DNA from: Acetofilamentum sp.
GTDB taxonomy: Bacteria > Bacteroidota > Bacteroidia > Bacteroidales > JAFGUD01
Assembly (NCBI GenBank): GCA_020722645.1
Contig: DYKL01000258.1
Span: forward strand, 1 to 5,151
Length of the DNA stretch: 5,151 nucleotides
Reading direction: 5' to 3'
A program made the position numbers and the translations under genes. Positions 1 to 5,151 of the stretch are shown here, piece after piece; position 1 is the first letter of the stretch, and each line of letters begins with the position of its first letter. Under the pieces are notes generated by a model, which searched no databases, was not told the DNA's origin, and worked only from the letters and a program-made list of their open reading frames with translations.

Positions 1-60
1 GTATCTCACCTGACTGAATTTCAGATATATAAGTATAGACTTACGGATTTAAGGAAATAA
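1..60 (+). CDS. 3' end of an unidentified gene (partial)
   Basis: Frame 1 is open from the first base to a TAA at 58-60 and encodes 19 residues ending in YKYRLTDLRK. The other two plus frames stop almost at once, and the minus strand is full of stops, so this is the only coding reading. It lies 45 bases before the dCMP deaminase on the same strand and could be the preceding member of the same operon. The tail is too short to assign to a family. It could also be chance open sequence, since 19 codons without a stop is not decisive in AT-rich DNA. Confidence 0.5.
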   Translation, partial: VSHLTEFQIYKYRLTDLRK

Positions 61-86
61 TAAAAAAACTAATACTGAAATTATTT

Positions 87-94
87 TAATTTTG
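87..94 (+). promoter_or_regulatory. Possible -7 promoter element for the deaminase operon
   Basis: TAATTTTG matches the Bacteroidota primary-sigma -7 consensus TAnnTTTG. It sits 11 bases before the ATG at 106, so the transcript leader would be only a few bases long. No TTTG is present at the expected -33 distance, where there is only an A-run. In such AT-rich DNA the match may be chance, and the operon may instead be read from a promoter upstream of the window. Confidence 0.25.
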
Positions 95-105
95 CCGAAA
101 AAAAT

Positions 106-528
106 ATGAACAAATTAGAAATATTAGATAATCGCTATATAGAAATGGCAGAGATTTGGGCGAAAAATTCATATTGCATCAGAAAAAAAGTTGGTGCATT
201 AATTGTAAAGGATAAAATGATTATTTCTGACGGTTATAACGGTACACCTTCGGGTTTTGAAAATATATGCGAAGATGAAGACGGAAGTACAAAAGCTTAT
301 GTCTTACACGCCGAAGCAAATGCTATAACAAAAGTTGCAAAATCAAACAACAATTGTGAAAATGCAACGCTTTATGTTACAACGTCACCGTGTTTGGAGT
401 GTTCTAAGTTAATAATACAGTCAGGTATTAAAAGAGTCGTTTTCAAAGAGTTATATCGTATTACTGATGGTATTGATTTGTTGAAAAGAGCCGGTGTGGA
501 AGTTGTTCATTTGAATAAAATTGATTAA
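106..528 (+). CDS. dCMP deaminase (deoxycytidylate deaminase, ComEB/DCTD type)
   Basis: Zinc-dependent cytosolic enzyme that converts dCMP to dUMP plus ammonia, feeding thymidylate synthase. The 140-residue length is normal for the bacterial family. The catalytic signature is complete: HAE at residues 68-70 (His68 zinc ligand, Glu70 proton shuttle) and PCLEC at 95-99 (Cys96 and Cys99 zinc ligands). The VGALIV stretch (29-34) followed by GYNGTPSG (43-50) is the segment characteristic of dCMP deaminases rather than cytidine or tRNA adenosine deaminases; in the family, the GYNG loop takes part in dCTP/dTTP allosteric control. Cys24 and Cys55 are extra cysteines in the region where some relatives bind a second zinc. 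The ATG at 106 is the first in-frame start and gives the expected N-terminus; no Shine-Dalgarno is visible. Its stop lies 6 bases before the S41 protease gene, so the two are almost certainly co-transcribed. Assignment is firm; no gene symbol is given because naming varies (comEB, dcd, tadA-like). Confidence 0.93.
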   Translation: MNKLEILDNRYIEMAEIWAKNSYCIRKKVGALIVKDKMIISDGYNGTPSGFENICEDEDGSTKAYVLHAEANAITKVAKSNNNCENATLYVTTSPCLECSKLIIQSGIKRVVFKELYRITDGIDLLKRAGVEVVHLNKID

Positions 529-534
529 TTTGTT

Positions 535-2010
535 ATGTATAAAAAATCTTTGTTACCATTGTTTATTTTTGTCTCTTTAGCTATCGGTTTTATTTTGGGC
601 AAATTATTATATCAGTCTGATAATTATTTTTATAGTCAAAACAAAGATTTTTTGAAGCTTAAAAATGTCATTGAACTTATAGAAAATAATTATAAAGATG
701 AAATTGATGTGTTCGATTTTTTGCGTGAAAGCCTATTGAAAAAACTGACCGAAATAGACCCTTACAGTTATTATTTAGATAATACAAACTACAAAGAATT
801 GCAACTAGATAACGAAGGAATTTTTTACGGTTTAGGAATTAGTTATGTGAGTTATAATGATACCATTATCGTTTTAAAAGTATATGAAAATTCACCTGCA
901 CAGCTTGCCGGCATAAAACCACTTGATCAGATTTTAAAAATTGATGATATTGTTTTATCAGGAGTCATTCAGGATTCTGTTGCTCAAATTTTTAGCGATA
1001 GAAGTAAATTTGTTTTAACCGTTAAAAAATTTTCAAACGATAACATTGAACTAATAAAATTAAAAAAGGACGAAATTGAATTAAAAAGTGTTTTTTATAA
1101 AAAGTTGAATGAAAAGACTGGTTTAATAAAAATAACCAGATTTAGTGAAAATACCTACAAATTTTTTAATGAAGCCGCTAAAAAGTTCAAGTCTGATGGT
1201 TTAAATTATATGATTTTGGACTTAAGAGATAATCCGGGTGGTATATTAAGTACTTCGGTTGATATACTTGAAGAATTTTTTTCTGAGAACGATACCCTTG
1301 TTATCACAGAAACAAACAAAGGCACTAAGCAATATTATATAGCACAAAAAAAAGGCTTACTATCTGATGTGAATCTTATTGTTCTTATTAATGAAAATTC
1401 AGCTTCTGCATCTGAACTGGTAAGTGTTGCTTTGCAGGATAATGACAGGGCTTTATTTATTGGAAGCAAGAGTTATGGAAAAGGCGTTTTTCAGCAAAAT
1501 TTGCAAACCGTACAAAATGATTTTTTACACATTACAACAGGAAAATTTTACGGTCCGTCAGGAAGATGGATTGACAACACAGATTTATTTGCAGAATATG
1601 ATTTCAGATATTTTAAAACTAAACACGGAAGGTATGTGATTAGCAGAAATGGTATAATTCCTGAAATTTATGCAAGTTACTACAATCCTCAAAAACTTCT
1701 TGACCTGATGGAATTTTATATAATTGATTTGATTTTTAAAAATAAAAATAGTTTCAGAAATATTGATTTGGCAGGCATTAATCAAATTTCTAAGTCAATA
1801 GCAGATACTAGCCAGATTTTTTCGAGCAAAACTGAGTCGATTTATATATTGAATTTAGGTTTTTCCAAATTTTTGTCGAGCGAAGAAGATTTTCAAAATG
1901 CAATTATATTTTACGATAGTTTATATTTGAAAGCTTTGGAAATAATAGAAGATGGTAAAATAGAGGAAAATATTTTCTTTGCTGATACAGTCCAAATAAA
2001 AGTTCCATAA
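535..2010 (+). CDS. S41 family C-terminal processing peptidase with PDZ domain
   Basis: Serine protease of the CtpA/CtpB/Prc (tail-specific protease) family, expected to act outside the cytoplasmic membrane on substrate C-termini. Residues 1-4 are basic and 5-25 form one hydrophobic segment with no lipobox cysteine, so the protein is either anchored by its N-terminus or secreted after cleavage. A helical N-terminal region (about 35-90) leads into a PDZ domain (about 92-165) with the YGLGI carboxylate-binding loop at 98-102 and SPAQLAGIKPLDQIL at 120-134. The protease core spans about 190-380. The catalytic set is intact: Ser291 in NSASASE, Lys316 in YGKG, 25 residues later as in Prc and plant CtpA, and Gln320 four residues on, matching the Ser-Lys-Gln set of CtpB. 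GPSGRWI at 340-346 is the usual motif near the substrate cleft. A mostly helical tail of about 110 residues (380-491) has no function I can name. The substrate is unknown. It follows the dCMP deaminase by 6 bases, and its TAA lies inside the left arm of the following terminator. Confidence 0.92.
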   Translation: MYKKSLLPLFIFVSLAIGFILGKLLYQSDNYFYSQNKDFLKLKNVIELIENNYKDEIDVFDFLRESLLKKLTEIDPYSYYLDNTNYKELQLDNEGIFYGLGISYVSYNDTIIVLKVYENSPAQLAGIKPLDQILKIDDIVLSGVIQDSVAQIFSDRSKFVLTVKKFSNDNIELIKLKKDEIELKSVFYKKLNEKTGLIKITRFSENTYKFFNEAAKKFKSDGLNYMILDLRDNPGGILSTSVDILEEFFSENDTLVITETNKGTKQYYIAQKKGLLSDVNLIVLINENSASASELVSVALQDNDRALFIGSKSYGKGVFQQNLQTVQNDFLHITTGKFYGPSGRWIDNTDLFAEYDFRYFKTKHGRYVISRNGIIPEIYASYYNPQKLLDLMEFYIIDLIFKNKNSFRNIDLAGINQISKSIADTSQIFSSKTESIYILNLGFSKFLSSEEDFQNAIIFYDSLYLKALEIIEDGKIEENIFFADTVQIKVP

Positions 2011-2092
2011 AAAAACTGTCCTAAAAATAAAATTTTTTGTCTTAAAAAAGAAACAAATTGTTCGATTTTATATATTTGGACAGTTTTTTTAT
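2007..2092. terminator. Bidirectional terminator: 15-bp perfect inverted repeat with a large loop
   Basis: Bases 2007-2021 are the exact reverse complement of 2078-2092: an A-run, then CTGTCC on the left, and GGACAG, then a T-run on the right. Both strands therefore end in a CTGTCC/GGACAG stem followed by seven U, suiting termination of the S41 gene (plus) and ilvE (minus). The loop is unusually long at 56 bases. Part of it can extend the stem, because ATAAAAT at 2027-2033 can pair with ATTTTAT at 2065-2071. The left arm contains the S41 stop codon, and the right arm ends 4 bases from the ilvE stop. The termination role is inferred from position and U-tracts. The long loop and IS-like end sequence leave room for a miniature mobile-element origin. 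Confidence 0.7.
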
Positions 2093-2096
2093 TTAT

Positions 2097-3125
2097 CTAA
2101 TCAACAAATTCTACCCAACCGAATTCATCGGGTTTGTCACCTGTTTGTACAGCTATTAATGCATTATATAATTCAGTGGAAATTTTTCCTGGATTTCCGT
2201 CTTTTGAATAGACAAATTCTTTCTTTGTTTCATAGTCAATAATTTTTCCAATCGGTGAAATAACTGCGGCAGTTCCGCAAGCACCAACTTCTTCGAAGGT
2301 TTCGAGTTCCTCTAAGGGCACTTTTCGTCTTTCTACTTTGTAACCCAAATGCTTTGCAATTATTTCCAAACTTTTATTGGTAATAGACGGCAATATTGAA
2401 GGTGATTCGGGTGTAATATAAGTATTGTTTTTAATACCGAAGAAATTTGCAGGACCACATTCGTCAATATATTTTTTTTCTTTTGAGTCCAAAAATATGA
2501 CATTGGCACAACCCAATTCTTTGGCAACTTTCATAGCTTTTAAGCCTGCTGCATAATTACCACCTACTTTGATGTTACCTGTCCCCAATGGTGCGGCTCT
2601 GTCAAAATTGTGAACTAAAAGCATATTTACAGGTTTAAATCCTTCTTTAAAATATGGTCCAACCGGAGTTACAAACACGATAAACATATATTCATCAGCC
2701 GGTTTAACGCCTACTCCATAGCCGCTTCCGAACAATAATGGACGCAGATACAAAGATGCTCCTGAAGCGTAAGGCGGAACATACTTTTTGTTTAGCTTTA
2801 TGGCTTTGAGAATTGCTTCGTGAAATAATTCTTCAGGTACTTGTGGCATTAAAATTCCATCAGCGGAACTTTGCATTCTTTTGCAATTTTCTTCCCATCT
2901 GAAAAGTCTGATTTTACCATCTTTGCCCATAAAAGCTTTCATTCCTTCAAAGGCTTGTTGTCCATAATGCAAAGAGATTGAAGCCATGTGCAAATCAATT
3001 CTTTCTGACGAACTGATTTCCAATTCTCCCCATTTTCCACTTCGATAATAACATCTGACGTTATAATCTGTTTTAATATAACCGAAGGGTAATTTACCCC
3101 AGTCCAAATTTAAGGTTTCTGACAT
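2097..3125 (-). CDS. ilvE: Branched-chain amino acid aminotransferase (class IV, group II)
   Basis: PLP-dependent cytosolic enzyme that interconverts leucine, isoleucine and valine with their 2-oxo acids, using glutamate/2-oxoglutarate; it catalyses the last step of their synthesis and the first step of breakdown. The 342 residues match the group II (eukaryote-like, about 340-360 residue) form rather than the shorter E. coli type. Visible motifs are FGYIKTDYNVRCYY at 14-27 and HYGQQAFEGMKAF at 53-65, both hallmarks of the family; YLRPLLFG at 126-133; Lys186 in GTGNIKVGGNY, the PLP Schiff-base lysine; DECGPANFFGI at 221-231; and GTAAVISPI at 284-292, which lies by the cofactor phosphate and active site. 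The ATG at 3123-3125 gives the expected N-terminus and is followed to a TAG at 2097-2099. The gene is transcribed convergently with the protease and divergently from the sigma-factor cassette, so it is probably a single-gene unit. I see no leader peptide, T-box or attenuator upstream. Confidence 0.95.
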   Translation of the reverse strand: MSETLNLDWGKLPFGYIKTDYNVRCYYRSGKWGELEISSSERIDLHMASISLHYGQQAFEGMKAFMGKDGKIRLFRWEENCKRMQSSADGILMPQVPEELFHEAILKAIKLNKKYVPPYASGASLYLRPLLFGSGYGVGVKPADEYMFIVFVTPVGPYFKEGFKPVNMLLVHNFDRAAPLGTGNIKVGGNYAAGLKAMKVAKELGCANVIFLDSKEKKYIDECGPANFFGIKNNTYITPESPSILPSITNKSLEIIAKHLGYKVERRKVPLEELETFEEVGACGTAAVISPIGKIIDYETKKEFVYSKDGNPGKISTELYNALIAVQTGDKPDEFGWVEFVD

Positions 3126-3156
3126 AACTTAAAATTTATAGTTTGTTTTATGATTA

Positions 3157-3164
3157 CAAATTTA
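3157..3164 (-). promoter_or_regulatory. Probable -7 promoter element for ilvE
   Basis: Read on the minus strand this is TAAATTTG, an exact match to the Bacteroidota -7 consensus TAnnTTTG. It is 31 bases upstream of the ilvE ATG, giving a leader of roughly 25 bases. No TTTG is seen at the -33 distance, where the minus strand carries only a T-run. Position and match are reasonable, but this AT-rich spacer will produce such 8-mers by chance. Confidence 0.4.
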
Positions 3165-3264
3165 TATTTTATGATTGACTATTAAAAATATTTTAAAACA
3201 TTTTATTAAAGTTTCTTTTAATATTCTGCACAAATAGTCAGTTCTAAATTTTTTTTTATTTTTT

Positions 3265-3290
3265 TGTAACATTTTTAATTGTCTAACGTC
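3265..3290 (+). promoter_or_regulatory. ECF-type promoter (TGTAAC-N16-CGTC) for the sigma/anti-sigma cassette
   Basis: TGTAAC at 3265-3270 is followed, after exactly 16 bases, by CGTC at 3287-3290. This is the classic layout of promoters read by ECF sigma factors (an AAC-type -35 and CGTC or similar -10, 16-17 apart, as in the Bacillus SigM, SigW and SigX groups). A long T-rich tract at 3249-3264 directly upstream could act as an UP-like element. Initiation would be expected around 3296-3300, which leaves a leader of about 15-20 bases before the ATG at 3315. The simplest reading is autoregulation by the sigma factor encoded directly downstream. The motif is seen; its use by this particular sigma factor is inferred. 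Confidence 0.7.
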
Positions 3291-3314
3291 AAACCACTAA
3301 ACAAAACAGATTTT

Positions 3315-3800
3315 ATGAAAACAAAAGAATTTAATGAAATTGTCGATAATTACTCTGATAATGTTTACCGGTTTATATTGAAAAGCATTAAAAATTCTGA
3401 TGACGCTCAAGACATTGTGCAGGAAGCTTTTTCGAGATTATGGAAAAATCGTGATTCGGTTGATTTTTACAAAGCAAAGTCGTATTTGTTTACAACCGCC
3501 TATCACATTATGATTGATAATATAAGGAAAAAAAGCAGGGAAAAAGTCATTGATGAATTTGATGCAAATAAGTATTCACACAATAATCAATACTCTGATT
3601 TACAGGAAGTTCTTCACAAGGCTATAGATACTTTACCGGAATTGCAAAAGAATTTAATTTTGTTGAGAGACTACGAAGGTTATTCATACAAAGAAATAGG
3701 CGAAATAACAAATCTCTCGGAAAGTCAGGTAAAAGTTTATATTTTCAGAGCAAGAAAAACATTAAAAGATTATATAGGCAAATTTGAAAACGTTATTTAA
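3315..3800 (+). CDS. RNA polymerase ECF (group IV) sigma-70 factor
   Basis: Alternative sigma factor that directs core RNA polymerase to a dedicated set of promoters. The 161 residues are typical of ECF sigmas, which have only regions 2 and 4. Sigma-2 covers about 7-75: DNYSDNVYRFI at 11-21, the DDAQDIVQEAFSRLW core-binding region 2.2 at 29-43, and AKSYLFTTAYHIMIDNIRKK (regions 2.3-2.4, -10 recognition) at 54-73. A linker rich in Asn, Asp and Ser follows, then sigma-4 at about 98-155 with LPELQKNLILLRDYEGYSYKE and a helix-turn-helix ending in LSESQVKVYIFRARK at 134-148 (-35 recognition). I chose ATG 3315. An in-frame TTG at 3279 would add 12 residues but lies between the -35 and -10 elements of the apparent promoter, upstream of any transcript start. 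The next gene, 24 bases downstream, is the likely anti-sigma partner. No SusC/SusD or TonB-receptor genes are in view, so this does not look like a FecI/FecR iron or glycan system. Confidence 0.93.
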   Translation: MKTKEFNEIVDNYSDNVYRFILKSIKNSDDAQDIVQEAFSRLWKNRDSVDFYKAKSYLFTTAYHIMIDNIRKKSREKVIDEFDANKYSHNNQYSDLQEVLHKAIDTLPELQKNLILLRDYEGYSYKEIGEITNLSESQVKVYIFRARKTLKDYIGKFENVI

Positions 3801-3824
3801 TAACTGTTTAAACAATTGACAAAA

Positions 3825-5069
3825 ATGAAAAATAAAATTAATATAAATAATTACGAAGAATTTGCAATAGACTACATTGAAGGCAATCTTGATGAAGCTA
3901 CAAAAATGGAATTTGAATATTTCCTTGAACAAAATCCTTCGATTAAACATGAATTAGAAGGGATTTCCGACGTTTATGTTGAACCTTCAAATGAAGTTTA
4001 TTCTAACAAACAAAATCTTAAACATTCCGAAATTGAAGGAATTTCTCAATTTGATTATTTATGTATTGCTGGCATCGAAGGTGTTATATCTAAACAAGAA
4101 AAAGAAGAATTAAAATTTATTTTTGACCAAAATAACGACTTTTTAAAAGACTATGAACTTTATTCAAAAACCAAAATTAAACAAGATGAAGTATTATATC
4201 CTAATCCAAAACATGAATTGAAAGAATCGGGAATTGAACATATCCCTTATTTAGAATATTTGATGATTTCAAAAACAGAAGGAACCATTACGACTGAACA
4301 GGAAGAAGAATTAACTAAAATTTCGTCAAATAATCCTGCTGTTGCAAAAGAAATGTTAATAATGAGCAGAACAAAACTGAGACCTGATAATAATATTGTA
4401 TTTCCGAATAAAAAAAGTTTAAAACGTACTCAAATTGTTACAATAAGGAATATTTCTACCGCAGTGGCTTCAATTGCTGCAATTTTTCTTATTTTTATCG
4501 GAATTAAAGCTGCTTTTGGAGACAAAACTTCTGATTCTGCAATGATTTGTAAAAACAACAGTGAATACAATTTTAGTCGTTCTTTAAATGAATCTAACAA
4601 TCAAAACACACACATAGAGCATCAAAATGACGACTATATATATGACTATCAGCAACAAAATGAATATTTATATGCAATAGAAGATCAAAATAATGAAGAT
4701 ACAGCAAATCTGAATAATGATTATGAGCAATATGATGAATACATTTTAGCAGAAGAAGAAATCGAATCAAAAGAAATAAATTTACAACTTACAAAACTTA
4801 AAGACCATTACAGACGGTTTTCAAGTATTCCAAAGCCGAACGAATATTATTATTCCGATAACAAGGTTTTAGCAGCACAAGATGATAAAACTGCCGGACA
4901 AAAAATATTGGATTTTGTTGTAACACAGTACAATAACTTTACTGAAAATGACTTGGAATTAAATGTAGATATTGACAAAGAAAATAAATGTTACGGAATT
5001 GAAATCAACGACAAAGACTATAATATCTGTCTTGATGATATCAAGTTGCTGAAAAAAATCAGTGAATAA
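3825..5069 (+). CDS. Putative membrane anti-sigma factor with three repeated cytoplasmic modules
   Basis: I recognise no named family for the whole 414-residue protein. Its position 24 bases after an ECF sigma gene and its single-pass topology suggest that it binds and silences that sigma factor. The N-terminal cytoplasmic half (1-208) holds three diverged copies of one module at 10-66, 76-133 and 143-200, each with Glu-Gly near its start, an acidic amphipathic helix, Asn-Pro or Asn-Asn, and a (Y/F)(P/S)N(K/P)xxLK end. The form resembles the short helical sigma-binding domains of Bacteroidota anti-sigma factors. Basic residues at 196-208 precede a membrane span at about 210-227, which places the N-terminus inside. 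The external part has a Lys/Arg-free, acidic, Asn/Gln/Tyr-rich linker (253-315) and a C-terminal segment (about 355-414) with Cys389 and Cys402. ATG 3825 is preferred over the in-frame TTG at 3816. It has no HxxxCxxC zinc motif and no FecR-like domain. The anti-sigma role is an inference from context. Confidence 0.8.
   Translation: MKNKININNYEEFAIDYIEGNLDEATKMEFEYFLEQNPSIKHELEGISDVYVEPSNEVYSNKQNLKHSEIEGISQFDYLCIAGIEGVISKQEKEELKFIFDQNNDFLKDYELYSKTKIKQDEVLYPNPKHELKESGIEHIPYLEYLMISKTEGTITTEQEEELTKISSNNPAVAKEMLIMSRTKLRPDNNIVFPNKKSLKRTQIVTIRNISTAVASIAAIFLIFIGIKAAFGDKTSDSAMICKNNSEYNFSRSLNESNNQNTHIEHQNDDYIYDYQQQNEYLYAIEDQNNEDTANLNNDYEQYDEYILAEEEIESKEINLQLTKLKDHYRRFSSIPKPNEYYYSDNKVLAAQDDKTAGQKILDFVVTQYNNFTENDLELNVDIDKENKCYGIEINDKDYNICLDDIKLLKKISE
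3852..4022 (+). repeat. Anti-sigma module, copy 1 (protein-level repeat)
   Basis: Encodes residues 10-66. Landmarks are FAIDYIEG at 13-20, FEYFLEQNP at 30-38 and YSNKQNLK at 59-66. It starts like known Bacteroidota anti-sigma N-termini (the 'DYxEGxL' pattern) and is the best candidate for the copy that contacts the sigma factor. The repeat is visible only in protein; the DNA has diverged. Confidence 0.7.
4050..4223 (+). repeat. Anti-sigma module, copy 2 (protein-level repeat)
   Basis: Encodes residues 76-133. IEG at 84-86 lies 66 residues after the first copy's IEG, EELKFIFDQNN at 94-104 matches the helix plus Asn step, and YPNPKHELK at 125-133 matches the closing motif. It contains a lone cysteine at residue 80. 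Confidence 0.7.
4251..4424 (+). repeat. Anti-sigma module, copy 3 (protein-level repeat)
   Basis: Encodes residues 143-200. TEG at 151-153, EEELTKISSNNP at 160-171 and FPNKKSLK at 193-200 keep the same register, 67-68 residues after copy 2. The SRTKLRP stretch at 181-187 corresponds to SKTKIKQ at 114-120 in copy 2, so copies 2 and 3 are closer to each other than to copy 1. It runs directly into the basic membrane-proximal segment. Confidence 0.7.
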
Positions 5070-5103
5070 AAAAAAACGAGATTTTAAAGCTCGTTTTTTT
5101 TTT
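5068..5103. terminator. Bidirectional hairpin terminator after the sigma/anti-sigma cassette
   Basis: A run of nine A and CGAG (5068-5080) pairs with CTCG and a run of ten T (5090-5103) across a 9-base loop (5081-5089). The hairpin begins within the stop codon of the anti-sigma-like gene. U-tracts occur on both strands, so it would also serve a gene arriving from the right on the minus strand, in keeping with the partial reading frame there. The GC core is only 4 bp, but the long U-tract is typical of intrinsic terminators in this phylum. Confidence 0.8.
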
Positions 5104-5104
5104 A

Positions 5105-5151
5105 TCAATAGTTCGGTATATTTTGAAGTAATTCGTTAATATTCAGCAAAT
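5105..5151 (-). CDS. 3' end of a probable convergent gene (partial)
   Basis: On the minus strand one frame is open from the window edge to a TGA at 5105-5107, reading LLNINELLQNIPNY. The other two minus frames stop within five codons. The stop codon sits just outside the bidirectional terminator, exactly where a convergent gene should end, which is the main support. Fourteen full codons are too few to name a family or to exclude chance. Confidence 0.45.
   Translation of the reverse strand, partial: LLNINELLQNIPNY

Noticed and set aside
1424..1639. 71-codon plus-strand reading frame inside the S41 protease gene
   Set aside because: It is out of frame with a gene whose catalytic motifs (Ser291, Lys316, Gln320) lie in exactly this region, and its product has no recognisable features.
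1585..1785. 66-codon minus-strand reading frame inside the S41 protease gene
   Set aside because: It is antisense to confident coding sequence and has no start context or domain; it is a by-product of AT-rich codon use.
2052..2062. Small palindrome AACAA-A-TTGTT in the terminator loop
   Set aside because: It is too short and AT-rich to be distinguished from chance, and no regulator is indicated.
3126..3264. Leader peptide, attenuator or T-box for ilvE in the divergent spacer
   Set aside because: I found no run of Leu/Ile/Val codons, no terminator-like hairpin and no T-box sequence on the minus strand; there is only AT-rich spacer with a possible -7 element.
3279..3314. TTG start 12 codons upstream of the sigma factor ATG
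   Set aside because: It falls between the -35 and -10 boxes of the apparent promoter, the extra residues (SNVKPLNKTDF) are not typical of ECF sigma N-termini, and an ATG is available at 3315.
3816..3824. TTG start three codons upstream of the anti-sigma-like gene's ATG
   Set aside because: ATG at 3825 is the more usual start, there is no ribosome binding site to favour the TTG, and the difference of three residues has no functional consequence I can see.
3762..3950. 62-codon minus-strand reading frame across the sigma/anti-sigma junction
   Set aside because: It is antisense to both genes and its Phe/Ile-rich product is what Lys/Glu/Asn-rich codons give on the opposite strand.

Overview
The window looks like a chromosomal piece of an AT-rich member of the Bacteroidota, most likely of the order Bacteroidales or a relative. 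The evidence is a low GC content (about 30% by eye), no recognisable Shine-Dalgarno sequence before any gene, matches to the Bacteroidota -7 promoter element TAnnTTTG, and protein sequences typical of that phylum: a group II branched-chain aminotransferase, a dCMP deaminase directly followed by an S41 protease, and an ECF sigma factor paired with a membrane protein that resembles no FecR.

Layout. (1) Bases 1-60 hold the last codons of an unidentified plus-strand gene. (2) Bases 106-2010 hold a tight two-gene unit: dCMP deaminase, then 6 bases later a membrane-anchored or secreted S41 (C-terminal-processing type) PDZ protease with an intact Ser-Lys-Gln active site. (3) Bases 2007-2092 hold a long inverted repeat with U-tracts on both strands, which should terminate both this unit and the converging aminotransferase gene. 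(4) Bases 2097-3125, minus strand, encode a complete ilvE-type aminotransferase. (5) Bases 3126-3314 form a divergent intergenic region, with a likely ilvE promoter on the minus strand and a very good ECF-type promoter (TGTAAC-N16-CGTC) on the plus strand. (6) Bases 3315-5069 hold an ECF sigma factor and, 24 bases later, a single-pass membrane protein that I read as its anti-sigma factor. (7) A strong hairpin terminator lies at 5068-5103, followed by the tail of what is probably a convergent minus-strand gene running off the window.

How the parts work together. The deaminase makes dUMP for dTTP synthesis, and the aminotransferase handles leucine, isoleucine and valine; both are housekeeping. 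The most interesting part is the self-contained sigma/anti-sigma cassette, bounded by its own ECF-type promoter and terminator. The promoter resembles those read by ECF sigma factors, so the cassette is probably autoregulated. The presumed anti-sigma protein carries three diverged copies of one roughly 58-residue module in its cytoplasmic half, one membrane span, a highly acidic Asn/Gln/Tyr-rich linker free of Lys and Arg, and a small C-terminal segment with two cysteines. I know of no named family that matches this whole architecture.

There is no rRNA, tRNA, CRISPR array, insertion sequence gene or phage gene, and no gene-free stretch longer than 300 bases.
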